Shown: piece after piece, positions 33,016 through 42,071 of the stretch
Layout: every line of letters starts with the position of its first letter
How positions within the stretch are numbered: position 1 is the first letter of the stretch
Origin: Actinomycetales bacterium JB111
GTDB lineage: Bacteria; Actinomycetota; Actinomycetes; Actinomycetales; Actinomycetaceae
DNA length: 64,000 nt
Direction: 5' to 3'
NCBI GenBank assembly: GCA_900163555.1
Contig: FUHX01000024.1
Location: 1 to 64,000 of the forward strand
Program-made: the position numbers and the translations under genes
Notes under the pieces: generated by a model
What the model saw: the letters and a program-made list of their open reading frames with translations, nothing else
The model's database searches: none
What the model was told of the DNA's origin: nothing

Positions 33016-34014
33016 GTGGACGCAGAAGCGCTGGCGGCGGTGCGCGACGAGCGGTGGCGACGCCTCGACGAGCTCGCCGGCCGTCGTCGGCTGAGCGGCG
33101 CCGAGTCCGACGAGCTCGTCCGCCTCTACCAGTCCGTCTCCGCCGACCTCTCGCGCGTGCGCACCCGGGCGGCGGACCCCTACGTCACCGGCCGGCTGTC
33201 CGACTCGCTCGCGCGCGCCCGGGGCCGCATCGCCGGCTCGCGCGCCCTGTCCTGGCGCCGGCTGCGGGACCTGTTCCTCGTGACGATGCCGCTCGCCCTG
33301 TGGCGGGTGCGGTGGTGGACCCACGGCGTGACGGTCGTCTTCGTGCTGGTCGCCGTCGGGACGGGCATCCACTACGCGACGACGCCGGGCGCCCTGGCGG
33401 AGATCGGCACGCCGTCGCAGCTGGACTCGTACGCCCAGGAGCAGTTCGCCGCGTACTACTCGAACTACCCGTCCCACGAGTTCGCCGCGCAGGTGTGGAC
33501 GAACAACGCGTGGATCGCCGCGCTGACGATCGGCTCCGGGATCACCGGCTTCTTCCCGGCGTCGATCCTCGTCCAGAACGCGGTCGCGCTCGGCCAGTCC
33601 GGCGCCGTCATGGAGGTGCACGGCGACCTGACGGTGTTCTTCTCGCTCATCGCGCCCCACGGCCTGCTCGAGCTCACCGCGATCTTCATCGCGGGCGGCG
33701 CGGGCCTGCGACTGTTCTGGACGATGCTCGTGCCGGGCCGGCGGCGCAGGGTGACGGCGCTCGCGGTCGAGGGCCGCACGACCGTGACGGTGGCCGGCGC
33801 GCTCGTCGTCGTCCTGCTCGTCTCGGGCGTCGTCGAGGGCTTCGTCACCGGCTCCACGCTGCTGCCGTGGGCGGCGAAGATCGCGATCGGCGCGGTCGTG
33901 TGGCTCGGCATGTGGGCGTGGACGATGTGGTTCGGCCGCCGCGCGCACCTCGACGGCCTGAGCGCCGACCTCGCCGACGACGAGGCCGGCTACCGCCTCG
34001 CGGAGGCCGCCTGA
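33016..34014 (+). CDS. SpoIIM-like (stage II sporulation M) membrane protein
   Basis: 332 residues. A helical cytoplasmic N-terminus (1-90) with RRRLSGAESDELVRLYQSVSADL precedes five to six helices: one near 113-133 and the rest from about 175. The motif NNAWIAALTIGSGITGFFPA and FFSLIAPHGLLEL are typical of the SpoIIM/DUF95 family. In non-sporulating actinobacteria these proteins pair with RDD, DUF58 and MoxR genes, which all lie here. GTG 33016 begins VDAEALAAV; no clear ribosome binding site. Function unknown; possibly membrane remodelling or envelope stress. Confidence 0.82.
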   Translation: MDAEALAAVRDERWRRLDELAGRRRLSGAESDELVRLYQSVSADLSRVRTRAADPYVTGRLSDSLARARGRIAGSRALSWRRLRDLFLVTMPLALWRVRWWTHGVTVVFVLVAVGTGIHYATTPGALAEIGTPSQLDSYAQEQFAAYYSNYPSHEFAAQVWTNNAWIAALTIGSGITGFFPASILVQNAVALGQSGAVMEVHGDLTVFFSLIAPHGLLELTAIFIAGGAGLRLFWTMLVPGRRRRVTALAVEGRTTVTVAGALVVVLLVSGVVEGFVTGSTLLPWAAKIAIGAVVWLGMWAWTMWFGRRAHLDGLSADLADDEAGYRLAEAA

Positions 34015-34016
34015 GC

Positions 34017-34039
34017 GGCGCCCGTCCGCACGGGGCGCC
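34017..34039. terminator. Hairpin between convergent spoIIM-like and DUF58 genes
   Basis: GGCGCCCGT and ACGGGGCGCC pair around a CCGC loop with one bulged G. It fills the space just after the spoIIM-like stop and touches the DUF58 stop, so it could serve both strands. Confidence 0.35.
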
Positions 34040-35364
34040 TACAGGCGCCCGGCGGCCTTGAGCGCGAGGTACCGGTCCGCGAGCCGGGGCGCGATCTCGT
34101 CGGGCAGACCGTGCACGACGTCGGCGCCCGCCTGCCGGAGCCGCGTCGCCACGGCCTCGCGCTCCACCCCGGCCCGCTCGGCCGCGGCGGCCGTGTAGAC
34201 GGCCTCCTCGTCCTCGCGGTCGGTCCGCAGGTGCTCGACCGCGGGGTCCGAGGTCGACGCGACGACGACCGTGTGGTCGCGGGCCAGGCGCCTGACGACC
34301 GGGAGCAGGCCGGAGTTGACGGTCGACGGGTCGATCGCGGTGAGCAGGACGACGAGCGCCCGCACCGAGACGATCGTGCGCACCTGCTCGGCCACCGCGG
34401 CCCAGTCCGTCTCCAGCAGCGCGGGCTCGAGCCCGGCGAGCGACTCGGCCAGCCCGCTCATGAGGCGCGGGCCGGACAGGCCGGTCACCCGGGAGCGCAG
34501 CCCGGCGTCGGCGGCGACGACGTCGACCCGGTCGCCGGCGTGCGAGGCGAGCGCCGCCATGAGGAGGACGGCGTCGATCGAGGCATCCAGCCGGGGCTCG
34601 TCGTGAAGGCGCGCGGCCGACAGGCGGCCGGTGTCGACGACGAGCACGACCCGGCGGTCGCGCTCGGGACGCCAGGTGCGCACGTGGACGTCGCCGCGGC
34701 GGGCCGTCGCCCGCCAGTCGATGGAGCGGACGTCGTCGCCGATCACGTACTCGCGCAGGGAGTCGAACTCCGTGCCCTGGCCGCGCACCTGGACGCTGGC
34801 CCGGCCGTCCATCTCGCGCAGGCGCCGCAGCCGCGAGGGCAGGTGCCGGCGGGAGCGGAACGGCGGCAGGACGCGCAGGCGCGCGGGCGCGTCGACGGAG
34901 CGCTGACGGGCGGCGAGGCGCAGCGGCCCGGTCACCCGGATCGTCACGGGACCAGCCACACGGTCGCCCCGCCGGGTCGGGACGAGCTCGGTGCGCAGGC
35001 GGCGACGCTCGCCGGGTGGGACGTCGACGTCGTGGCGGTCGCGCCGCGCGTCCGGCCCGGCAACCGGGGCGAGGTCCCCGAACCCGGCCGACGGCGGCCA
35101 CGCGTCCCGCACCGTGCCGCGCAGCCGGCGCGAGGAGGTGTTCGTGACCGTGACGGTGCTGACCGCGGAGGACCCGAGGCGCACGGAGCCCGACACGTCA
35201 CGCTCGACGCGCAGGCCCTGAAGGTTCGGCGCGAGGAGGGCGTCAAGACCGACGAGGACGACCACCGCCGCGGCCAAGATCGCGAGCGTCCACCACGACG
35301 GCCACAGTGCGACGGCCGCGATCCCGAGGGTGGCGAGGGCCGCGGCGAGCGGCGTGGGGAGCAT
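34039..35364 (-). CDS. DUF58 domain protein
   Basis: 441 residues. Two N-terminal helices (about 5-48), a beta-rich middle, then the DUF58 block EFDSLREYVIGDDVRSIDW with RATARRGDVHVR and a vWA-like domain from VVLVVDTG (about 245) onward. DUF58 proteins work with MoxR AAA+ ATPases, perhaps in assembly of envelope proteins. Its ATG shares one base with the MoxR stop (TGATG). Last gene of the five-gene minus-strand operon 34039-39496. Confidence 0.87.
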   Translation of the reverse strand: MLPTPLAAALATLGIAAVALWPSWWTLAILAAAVVVLVGLDALLAPNLQGLRVERDVSGSVRLGSSAVSTVTVTNTSSRRLRGTVRDAWPPSAGFGDLAPVAGPDARRDRHDVDVPPGERRRLRTELVPTRRGDRVAGPVTIRVTGPLRLAARQRSVDAPARLRVLPPFRSRRHLPSRLRRLREMDGRASVQVRGQGTEFDSLREYVIGDDVRSIDWRATARRGDVHVRTWRPERDRRVVLVVDTGRLSAARLHDEPRLDASIDAVLLMAALASHAGDRVDVVAADAGLRSRVTGLSGPRLMSGLAESLAGLEPALLETDWAAVAEQVRTIVSVRALVVLLTAIDPSTVNSGLLPVVRRLARDHTVVVASTSDPAVEHLRTDREDEEAVYTAAAAERAGVEREAVATRLRQAGADVVHGLPDEIAPRLADRYLALKAAGRL

Positions 35365-36446
35365 CAGCGCGGGACCTGGACCTCGCCGAGCAGACCGGTG
35401 AGCACGCCGACGCTCGTGACGCCCTCGAGCTCGGCCTCCGCGTGCAGGGCCACGCGGTGCCGCAGCGCGGGCAGCGCGAGCGCCTTGACGTCGTCGGGGG
35501 TGACGTACGTGCGGCCGGTCAGCCAGGCCCAGCCGCGGGCGGCCGCCAGCAGTGCGGTGGCGCCGCGGGGGGACACGCCGAGGGAGAGCGACGGCGAGGT
35601 GCGGGTGGCGCGCACGAGGTCCACCACGTAGCCGAGGACCTCGGGGGCGACCTCCACGCGGGACACCTCCCGGCGGGCGACCGACAGGTCGGCGGGTCCT
35701 GCCACCGGCGTGACGCCGGCGGAGGTGAGGTTCCGCGGGTCGAAGGCGAGCGAGTGCCGCCGGAGCACCTCGATCTCGTCGTCCCGGCCCGGGAGGTCGA
35801 GGACGAGCTTGAGCAGGAAGCGGTCGAGCTGGGCCTCGGGGAGCGGGTAGGTGCCCTCGTGCTCGACCGGGTTCTGGGTGGCGATGACCATGAACGGGTC
35901 GGGCAGGGCGCGGGCCTCGCCGTCGGTCGTGACCTGGCGCTCCTCCATCGCCTCGAGCAGCGCGGACTGGGTCTTCGGCGGGGTCCGGTTGATCTCGTCC
36001 GCGAGCAGCAGGTTCGTGAAGACCGGCCCCGGGCGGAACGAGAACTCGGCGGAGTGCGCGTCGTAGATGAGGGAGCCGGTGATGTCGCCGGGCATGAGGT
36101 CCGGCGTGAACTGGACGCGCCCGAAGTCGAGCGACAGGGCCGTGGACAGGGTGCGCGCCAGGAGCGTCTTCGCGACGCCGGGTACGCCCTCGAGCAGGAC
36201 GTGCCCGCCGGCGACGAGCCCGATGAGCAGTCCCGTCACCGCGCCGTCCTGCCCGACGACGGCCTTGCCCACCTCCGCGCGCAGCGCCCCGAGGCGCTCG
36301 CGTGCGGCGGTGGCCTCGGGCGACTCGGCCCGGGACTGCGGGGCCTGCATGCGGGGCGGGGCGGTGTGCTGCTGAGGGGCCTGCGGTGGCTGGGCCTGCG
36401 GGTACTGCTGCTGCGGCGCGAAGCGGTGGTCGTCGGGGTGGGTCAC
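35364..36446 (-). CDS. MoxR-family AAA+ ATPase
   Basis: 360 residues. A Gln/Pro-rich leader of about 45 residues precedes the AAA+ core: Walker A LLEGVPGVAKTLLA (about 85-95), Walker B LLLADEINRTPPKTQSALLEAMEE, sensor ATQNPVEHEGTYPLPEAQLDRF and a C-terminal lid with SPRGATALLAAARGWA. MoxR ATPases act as chaperones for complexes often containing vWA/DUF58 proteins, here the next gene. GTG 36446 overlaps the DUF4350 stop (GTGA). Confidence 0.92.
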   Translation of the reverse strand: MTHPDDHRFAPQQQYPQAQPPQAPQQHTAPPRMQAPQSRAESPEATAARERLGALRAEVGKAVVGQDGAVTGLLIGLVAGGHVLLEGVPGVAKTLLARTLSTALSLDFGRVQFTPDLMPGDITGSLIYDAHSAEFSFRPGPVFTNLLLADEINRTPPKTQSALLEAMEERQVTTDGEARALPDPFMVIATQNPVEHEGTYPLPEAQLDRFLLKLVLDLPGRDDEIEVLRRHSLAFDPRNLTSAGVTPVAGPADLSVARREVSRVEVAPEVLGYVVDLVRATRTSPSLSLGVSPRGATALLAAARGWAWLTGRTYVTPDDVKALALPALRHRVALHAEAELEGVTSVGVLTGLLGEVQVPR

Positions 36447-37636
36447 GGTCGGTGAACCTCGCTCTCCAGGGTGTCCAGGTCGGTGGCCAGGGCGGTGAGT
36501 TCTCGGCCCGTCGTCGGCGGGGCGCCGTACAGCACGTCGCGTACCCAGGACTCGCTCCGGCCGGACGCGCGCGCGGCCTGCTCGACGAGCTCGCTGGGAT
36601 GGGCGGAGGGCGGCAGGCCGAGCCTGCGCCCGATCCGGGCCGCGCAGCCCGCGCGCAGGCCGGCGCCGGCGTGCGCGCTCGAGCCGCCTCGGCGGTACAG
36701 GGCGCCGCGGCCGCGCACGGTCTCGGCGGACCGCACGACGACGGGCATCGGCTCGCGCAGGACGGGCCCGAGGTTGCGGCCGAGCGCGAGGGCGAGGACG
36801 AGGACGGCCAGCGCCGCGGCCCAGCCCACCATCTGCCACCAGGCCGGCGAGAGGGCGTCCGCCGAGGAGGATCCGCCGTCGGGGTCGATCGCGGCGACCG
36901 GCGCGGTCGGCGCGAACCACTGCACGGTCTCGTGGTGCCCGAGCGCGCGCAGGACGAGGGCGGCGTGACCGTCCTCGTCGAGGCGGTCGTTCGACAGCAG
37001 CGAGCCGTCGGACAGGACCCGGCGGGCGGCGTCGTCGTCCTGCCACGTCGCGTAGGCGAAGCCGCCGGTGGAGCCGGGGAAGCACGTCTCGACGCCGGGG
37101 CCCGCGCCGACGGGCTCGAGCGCGCCGCGGAACTCGCCGATCCGCGTGGCGGCCAGGGCGTCGTCGTCGGCGCAGTCGGCCTGGACGGGATCGGAGCTGC
37201 CGCCGCCGACGGCCTCGACCGGTGCGCCGATCGCGTCGAGCACCGGGTCGGTCGGGCTGACAAGCACGAGGTCGGCGCCGGTGGCGGCGATCTGCTCGGC
37301 GGCTGCGGGGTCGAGGAGCCGTGCGGCGGTGACGAGGACCGTGGAGCCGTTGTCGGCGAGGGAGAGGAGGCGGTCGAGGTCGTCGACCCGCTGGACGTCC
37401 ACGCCCTGGTCGCGCAGGATCTCCGCCGCGGCCTGGGCGCCGTCGGGCGAGGGGTTGCGGGCGGAGAGCGCGACGTCGTCCCGGTCCATCCGCACCGCGT
37501 TCACGACCGCGGCGACAAGGACGAGGGCGACGACGACCGCGAGGATCCGCGCGACCTGCACGGGCACCGACGCGCGCGTCCGGGCGGGCCCGGTCGCGTC
37601 GGCCAGGCCCGGGACGATCTCCGTCGGCGCGCTCAC
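36443..37636 (-). CDS. DUF4350 domain membrane protein
   Basis: 397 residues. TM1 about 27-47, an external DUF4350 domain starting SARNPSPDGAQAAAEILRDQGVDV, two cysteines in the external part, TM2 about 272-292, and a cytoplasmic helical C-terminus. The protein links the ATPase genes to the membrane in this conserved cluster. ATG 37636 overlaps the DUF4129 stop by four bases. Molecular activity unknown. Confidence 0.83.
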   Translation of the reverse strand: MSAPTEIVPGLADATGPARTRASVPVQVARILAVVVALVLVAAVVNAVRMDRDDVALSARNPSPDGAQAAAEILRDQGVDVQRVDDLDRLLSLADNGSTVLVTAARLLDPAAAEQIAATGADLVLVSPTDPVLDAIGAPVEAVGGGSSDPVQADCADDDALAATRIGEFRGALEPVGAGPGVETCFPGSTGGFAYATWQDDDAARRVLSDGSLLSNDRLDEDGHAALVLRALGHHETVQWFAPTAPVAAIDPDGGSSSADALSPAWWQMVGWAAALAVLVLALALGRNLGPVLREPMPVVVRSAETVRGRGALYRRGGSSAHAGAGLRAGCAARIGRRLGLPPSAHPSELVEQAARASGRSESWVRDVLYGAPPTTGRELTALATDLDTLESEVHRP

Positions 37637-38340
37637 CTCAGGGCCCCCAGCGACGGCGGCAGCGCCGAGGGCTCGTGGTGCACGGTCGTCCCGCCGGTCC
37701 GCCGGAGCGGCCGGATCCGCTCGTCGAGGTCGGCGAGGCGCCGGTCGTCCTCGGCGGTGGCGACGTGGTCGCCGTACCGGACCGCGTCGAACAGGTCGGC
37801 GCCCGCCCGCAGCGCGCCCCCGTGCTCGGGGAGCGCGCGGGAGCCGAGCGCGGCCGCCTCGTGCGCGGTGAGGCCCGGCCGGTCGTCGATGTAGGACTTC
37901 TCGTCCAGGCTGCGCACGATCGCGCGGTACCGCTCGAGCACCGCGAGCGAGTGGTCCCCCGCCCGGGCCGCGGCGTCGGCCGCCCCGCGCAGGTCGCGGG
38001 AGTCACGGTCGTCGTCGAACAGGGCGCGGTCGGTGTCCGCGGCCGCAGCCCTCGCCCGGCGTCGCACCGGCCCGACGGCGAGCACCGCCACGACGACGGC
38101 GACGATCAGCGCACCGATGACGAGCACCGAGACGATCGTGGTCGCGGTGGTGGCGGTACCGCCGGTGACGGCCCCGAACAGGTGCTCGCCGATCCAGTCC
38201 AGGCCGCGCTGGATCAGTCCGGGGGAGTCGGAGTACAGCGCGCGGGACAGCTCGCGCTCGGCCCACTCCCGGGCCTCGGGCGCGTCGGGCGTGACGGGGA
38301 CGTCGCTCGCCCACGCGCCGAGCGCCGCGAGATCAGGCAC
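37633..38340 (-). CDS. DUF4129 domain membrane protein
   Basis: 235 residues. External N-terminus of about 60 residues, one helix (about 66-90, TIVSVLVIGALIVAVVVAVLAV), then the cytoplasmic DUF4129 domain with ALERYRAIVRSLDEK and GLTAHEAAALGSRAL. Homologues elsewhere are fused to transglutaminase domains; here it stands alone. Overlaps the upstream gene by eight bases and the downstream gene by four, so all five genes are tightly coupled. Confidence 0.83.
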   Translation of the reverse strand: MPDLAALGAWASDVPVTPDAPEAREWAERELSRALYSDSPGLIQRGLDWIGEHLFGAVTGGTATTATTIVSVLVIGALIVAVVVAVLAVGPVRRRARAAAADTDRALFDDDRDSRDLRGAADAAARAGDHSLAVLERYRAIVRSLDEKSYIDDRPGLTAHEAAALGSRALPEHGGALRAGADLFDAVRYGDHVATAEDDRRLADLDERIRPLRRTGGTTVHHEPSALPPSLGALR

Positions 38341-39496
38341 GCGCCGCCGCCTGCGCGAGCTGGACGTCGAGACCCTCGCTGCGGATCCGCAGGTCGATGT
38401 AGGCCAGGGAGAGGACGCCGGCCGTGAAAGGGGTGACGATGAGGTTGGCGAGCACGCCGACGACCGCGCTGGCGGCGAGCGACAGCCCGGGGGACAGGCC
38501 GAGCGTCTCGGCGAGGAGCGCGACGGGGACCCCGAGTGCCGACGTCACGATGACCGCGATGATCGCCATGAGGACGTACAGGCCGATGAGCCGCCAGGTC
38601 GATCCCCGGGTCAGGCGCCAGGACCGGGACATCGCGGTCCCGGGGCCGGCCTTCTCCAGGACCACCGCCGAGAACGACACGGACAGGCGGGTGGCGATGA
38701 TGAACGCCGGGATCGCGGACAGGGCGAGGGCGAGCAGCGTGAGGCCGAGGACCAGCATGAAGCCCTCCTCCGTGACGTCGCCGGTGAACGTGCCGAGCAT
38801 GGCGCTGAAGACCGTGACGAGGAGGAGCGCGAAGATGATGCTGGTGACGATCACGAAGCCGATCGCGATGAGCACGATGAGCAGGCTCAGACCGATGAGC
38901 GACCAGACCCGCCCCCGGACGGCGCGCCAGACCTGACCGAGGGAGACCTTCTGGCCGATGACCGACTGGGAGACGGAGACGACGAGCGCGCCGGTCGCGA
39001 TGAGCGACGTGACCGCGGTGACGATGCCGAGCGCGAGCTGCGCCATGACGGCCGCGTCGCCGGCGGCGCCCTGGGCGAGGTCGGTGCTGGAGAGCACGGC
39101 CTGGTTCGTGCTCCAGAGGCTGAACACGCTGAGCGCGCCGGTGATGACGCTGACGATGCCTGCGTAGAAGAACATCGTGCCGGGGTTGTGCCGCACGGCG
39201 CGGAACGCGCCCTCGAGGATCTCGCCGACCCGCAGCGGGCGCAGCGGGACGATGCCGGGCTGGCCGCCCGCGAGGGTGTCGTCGGACCACGATCCCTCGC
39301 CGGGGCGCGGGGCGGCCCCGAACTGGCCGTACCGGTTGTCGGCCGGGGGCGCGGGCTGGCCGCCGTACTGGCCGTACTGGCCGTCGGCGGGCGGCGTCGG
39401 CTGCGCTCCGTACTGGCCGTACTGGCCGTACTGGTCGTACGAGTCGGGTCGGCCGTACTCGCCGTACCGGCCGTGGTCGCCGCCGCTTGAGCTCAC
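38333..39496 (-). CDS. Multi-pass membrane protein with YGQ-rich disordered N-terminus
   Basis: 387 residues. The first 70 residues are Tyr/Gly/Gln-rich (repeats of QYGQYG and PPAD), a low-complexity segment encoded by an imperfect gtactggcc DNA repeat. From LRVGEILEGAFRAVRHNPG on, six or so helices follow the pattern of the glycerophosphoryl diester phosphodiesterase membrane-domain family; the catalytic phosphodiesterase domain is missing. First gene of the MoxR/DUF58 operon; GTG start with GGAGG four bases upstream. The N-terminus could mediate condensate-like self-association. Confidence 0.75.
   Translation of the reverse strand: MSSSGGDHGRYGEYGRPDSYDQYGQYGQYGAQPTPPADGQYGQYGGQPAPPADNRYGQFGAAPRPGEGSWSDDTLAGGQPGIVPLRPLRVGEILEGAFRAVRHNPGTMFFYAGIVSVITGALSVFSLWSTNQAVLSSTDLAQGAAGDAAVMAQLALGIVTAVTSLIATGALVVSVSQSVIGQKVSLGQVWRAVRGRVWSLIGLSLLIVLIAIGFVIVTSIIFALLLVTVFSAMLGTFTGDVTEEGFMLVLGLTLLALALSAIPAFIIATRLSVSFSAVVLEKAGPGTAMSRSWRLTRGSTWRLIGLYVLMAIIAVIVTSALGVPVALLAETLGLSPGLSLAASAVVGVLANLIVTPFTAGVLSLAYIDLRIRSEGLDVQLAQAAARA
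39360..39445. repeat. gtactggcc short tandem repeat in coding sequence
   Basis: The 9-base unit ccgtactgg recurs in clusters (around 39363-39380 and 39412-39436). It encodes the QYG units of the membrane protein above. Such repeats can vary in number by slippage. Confidence 0.6.
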
Positions 39497-39624
39497 AACG
39501 CCTCCGTGGATGGGATCGTGCCGTCATCGTGCCATGCGCGGCGCGGCCCGATGCGGTGAAGTCCTCCCCGTCGCCCGGCGCGCCCGGGACCGGATCCGGC
39601 GCGTCCATGTAGGACACTGGGGGC

Positions 39625-40308
39625 ATGAACGCCCAGCTGCTCGTGGTGGACGACGACGTCGCTCTCGCCGAGATGATCGGGATCGTCCTCCAGTCCGAGG
39701 GCTTCGACGTCGTGCACGTCGCCGACGGCGCCGCCGCGCCCGAGACGTTCCGGCAGACGAACCCCGACATCGTCCTGCTCGACCTCATGCTGCCCGGCCT
39801 CGACGGCATCCAGATCTGCCGCATCATCCGGGCCGAGTCCGACGTCCCGATCATCATGCTCACGGCGCGCTCCGACACGCTCGACGTCGTCGCGGGGCTC
39901 GAGGCCGGCGCGGACGACTACGTGCACAAGCCCTTCAAGCCGAAGGAGCTCGTCGCGCGCATCAAGGCCCGCCTGCGCCGTCAGGAGGACGTGGACCCCG
40001 AGCGCCTGCGCATCAGCGACATCGACATCGACGTGGCCGCCCACGAGGTGCGCCGGGGCGGCGAGCCCATCTCGCTGACCCCGCTCGAGTTCGACCTCAT
40101 CGTGGCGCTCGCCCGCAAGCCGCGCCAGGTGTTCACCCGCGAGCAGCTGCTCGAGACCGTGTGGGGATACCGGCACTCGGCGGACACCCGCCTCGTCAAC
40201 GTCCACGTCCAGCGCCTGCGCGCGAAGATCGAGCAGGACCCGGACAACCCCCAGGTCGTCGTCACCGTCCGCGGGGTCGGGTATCGGGCCGGACCCGCCG
40301 TCGCGTGA
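39625..40308 (+). CDS. mtrA: Response regulator MtrA
   Basis: 227 residues, OmpR/PhoB class. Receiver domain with acidic pocket D10-D11, phosphoacceptor Asp53 (IVLLDLMLPG) and Lys102 (YVHKPF); C-terminal winged helix from about 132 with SLTPLEFDLIVAL and VNVHVQRLRAKIE. In actinobacteria MtrA controls wall metabolism, division and chromosome replication genes. No strong promoter was found; GACACT ends six bases before the ATG and is a weak leaderless-type -10. Coupled to mtrB by GTGA. Confidence 0.95.
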   Translation: MNAQLLVVDDDVALAEMIGIVLQSEGFDVVHVADGAAAPETFRQTNPDIVLLDLMLPGLDGIQICRIIRAESDVPIIMLTARSDTLDVVAGLEAGADDYVHKPFKPKELVARIKARLRRQEDVDPERLRISDIDIDVAAHEVRRGGEPISLTPLEFDLIVALARKPRQVFTREQLLETVWGYRHSADTRLVNVHVQRLRAKIEQDPDNPQVVVTVRGVGYRAGPAVA

Positions 40309-42071
40309 GCGATCCCGAGGCGCCCGCCGGGCCGGTCGGTCCGGGGCCCGACGGCGAGGCCCCCGACGACGGGTCCGTCGCCGAGGAGCCGGCCGCGCCG
40401 ACCACGCGCAGGCTCTCGGTCCGCTCGCGGCTCCGGCGCCGGCTGCTCGCCACGGGCAGGAGCTGGCGCGGGTCGCTCGCGTTCCGGGTCGTCACGATCA
40501 CGCTGCTCGGCGGGTTGCTCAGCCTCGGGGTGACCGGCGCGGTCATCACGGCCGAGATCCGGGACCGCCTGTTCAACGACCGGCTCTCGGCGATCCTCCA
40601 GCAGGCCGCCGACCGGGTCGACGAGGCGAACTCGACCCTGACGGCCTCGATCGCCTCCACGCCGAGCGAGGCCCAGAACGAGGGCGGCGACATCGTCGGC
40701 ATCATCGCCCGCTCGCAGGGCGTGCTCGGCAGCGCGCTCGTGCGCGACGAGGCGGCCACCGGCCCGTCGATCCTGCAGCCGAGCGCCGGCAACGCCGACA
40801 CGACCCTCATCACCGAGGAGATGCACGACGCCGTCCGCCAGGGCGCGCCGCTGAACTGGCAGTCCGTCGTCGTCACGGTCGACGGCGAGCAGCACCCGGG
40901 CGTCGTCGTCGGGGCGCACGTGGACATGCCGGTCGCCGGCGACTACGAGCTGTACATCTTCTACTCGCTGCAGTCCGAGCAGCAGATGCTCAGCGTCGTC
41001 ACCTCGGTGCTCGGGCTGGCGGGGCTCGCGCTCGTCGTCATGGTCCTCGGGCTGACGATCCTCGTGCTCAGGTGGGTGCTGCGCCCCGTGCGCCAGGCCT
41101 CGCGCACCGCCGAGCGCCTCGCCGCCGGCCTGCTGGACGAGCGCATGGACGTGCGCGGGTCGGACGAGGTCGCCCGGCTCGGGGAGTCCTTCAACGAGAT
41201 GGCCGACTCGCTGCAGCAGCAGATCAAGGACATGTCCGACCTGTCCCACCTGCAGCAGCGCTTCGTCTCCGACGTCAGCCACGAGCTGCGCACCCCGATG
41301 ACGACGATCCGGATGGCCGCCGACCTGCTGTACGACCAGCGCGAGTCCTTCACCCCGCCGCTCCGGCGCTCCGCCGAGCTCCTCCTCACGCAGATCGAGC
41401 GCTTCGACCACATGCTCGCCGACCTGCTGGAGATCTCTCGGTTCGACGCCGGTGCCGCCGTCCTGGAGGCCGGTCCGACGGACCTCGCGGAGCTGTCGCG
41501 CAACGTCATCGACGCCCACCAGCTCCTCGCCGACTCCAAGGGCGCGACCGTCACCCTGCACCGCGTGAGTCCGAGCTGCACCGCGGAGGTCGACGCGCGA
41601 CGCATCGAGCGCGTCATCCGCAACTTCGTGGTCAACGCGATCGAGCACTCCGAGGGGCGGGGCGTCGACGTGTCGGTGGCGGCCGACGACCGGTCCGCCG
41701 CCGTCCTCGTGCGCGACCACGGCGTGGGCATGACGCCGACGAACGCCCAGCGCGTCTTCGACCGCTTCTGGCGGGGGGACTCGGCCCGCACCCGGACGAC
41801 GGGCGGCACCGGCCTCGGCCTGTCGATCGCGGCGGAGGACGTGCGGCTCCACGGCGGGACGATCGACGCCGACGGACGCCCGGGGGAGGGCGCCGCGTTC
41901 CTCATGACCGTGCCGATCGAGGAGGGCGAGCCGGTGGGCCCGTCCCCGCTCGAGCTCTGGCCGGACCATGATGACCAGGCGACGGCGCAGGTCATCGGCG
42001 CCGGCCGGGCCGGCGATGCGGACCCGGCGAGCGCCGGGTCCCCGGACGAGGCAGAGGAGGCGGAGCGATGA
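40305..42071 (+). CDS. mtrB: Sensor histidine kinase MtrB
   Basis: 588 residues. A Pro/Glu-rich N-terminus, TM1 (about 62-84), an external sensor of about 140 residues, TM2 (about 232-255), HAMP, then the dimerisation helix SDVSHELRTPMTTI with phosphoacceptor His326 and the HATPase domain (N box NFVVNAIEHSEG, G boxes DHGVGM and GGTGLGLS). Phosphorylates MtrA. A 45-residue acidic tail follows the kinase core. GTG overlaps the mtrA stop; the lpqB start overlaps its own stop, so the three are one unit. Confidence 0.95.
   Translation: MSDPEAPAGPVGPGPDGEAPDDGSVAEEPAAPTTRRLSVRSRLRRRLLATGRSWRGSLAFRVVTITLLGGLLSLGVTGAVITAEIRDRLFNDRLSAILQQAADRVDEANSTLTASIASTPSEAQNEGGDIVGIIARSQGVLGSALVRDEAATGPSILQPSAGNADTTLITEEMHDAVRQGAPLNWQSVVVTVDGEQHPGVVVGAHVDMPVAGDYELYIFYSLQSEQQMLSVVTSVLGLAGLALVVMVLGLTILVLRWVLRPVRQASRTAERLAAGLLDERMDVRGSDEVARLGESFNEMADSLQQQIKDMSDLSHLQQRFVSDVSHELRTPMTTIRMAADLLYDQRESFTPPLRRSAELLLTQIERFDHMLADLLEISRFDAGAAVLEAGPTDLAELSRNVIDAHQLLADSKGATVTLHRVSPSCTAEVDARRIERVIRNFVVNAIEHSEGRGVDVSVAADDRSAAVLVRDHGVGMTPTNAQRVFDRFWRGDSARTRTTGGTGLGLSIAAEDVRLHGGTIDADGRPGEGAAFLMTVPIEEGEPVGPSPLELWPDHDDQATAQVIGAGRAGDADPASAGSPDEAEEAER

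Noticed and set aside
17128-34014. Sporulation genes (SpoIID, SpoIIM)
   Set aside because: Both families are widespread in non-sporulating actinobacteria and no other sporulation gene is present.
35365-37263. Upstream extension of the DUF58 frame
   Set aside because: Low-complexity translation over MoxR and DUF4350; DUF58 homology begins after ATG 35364.
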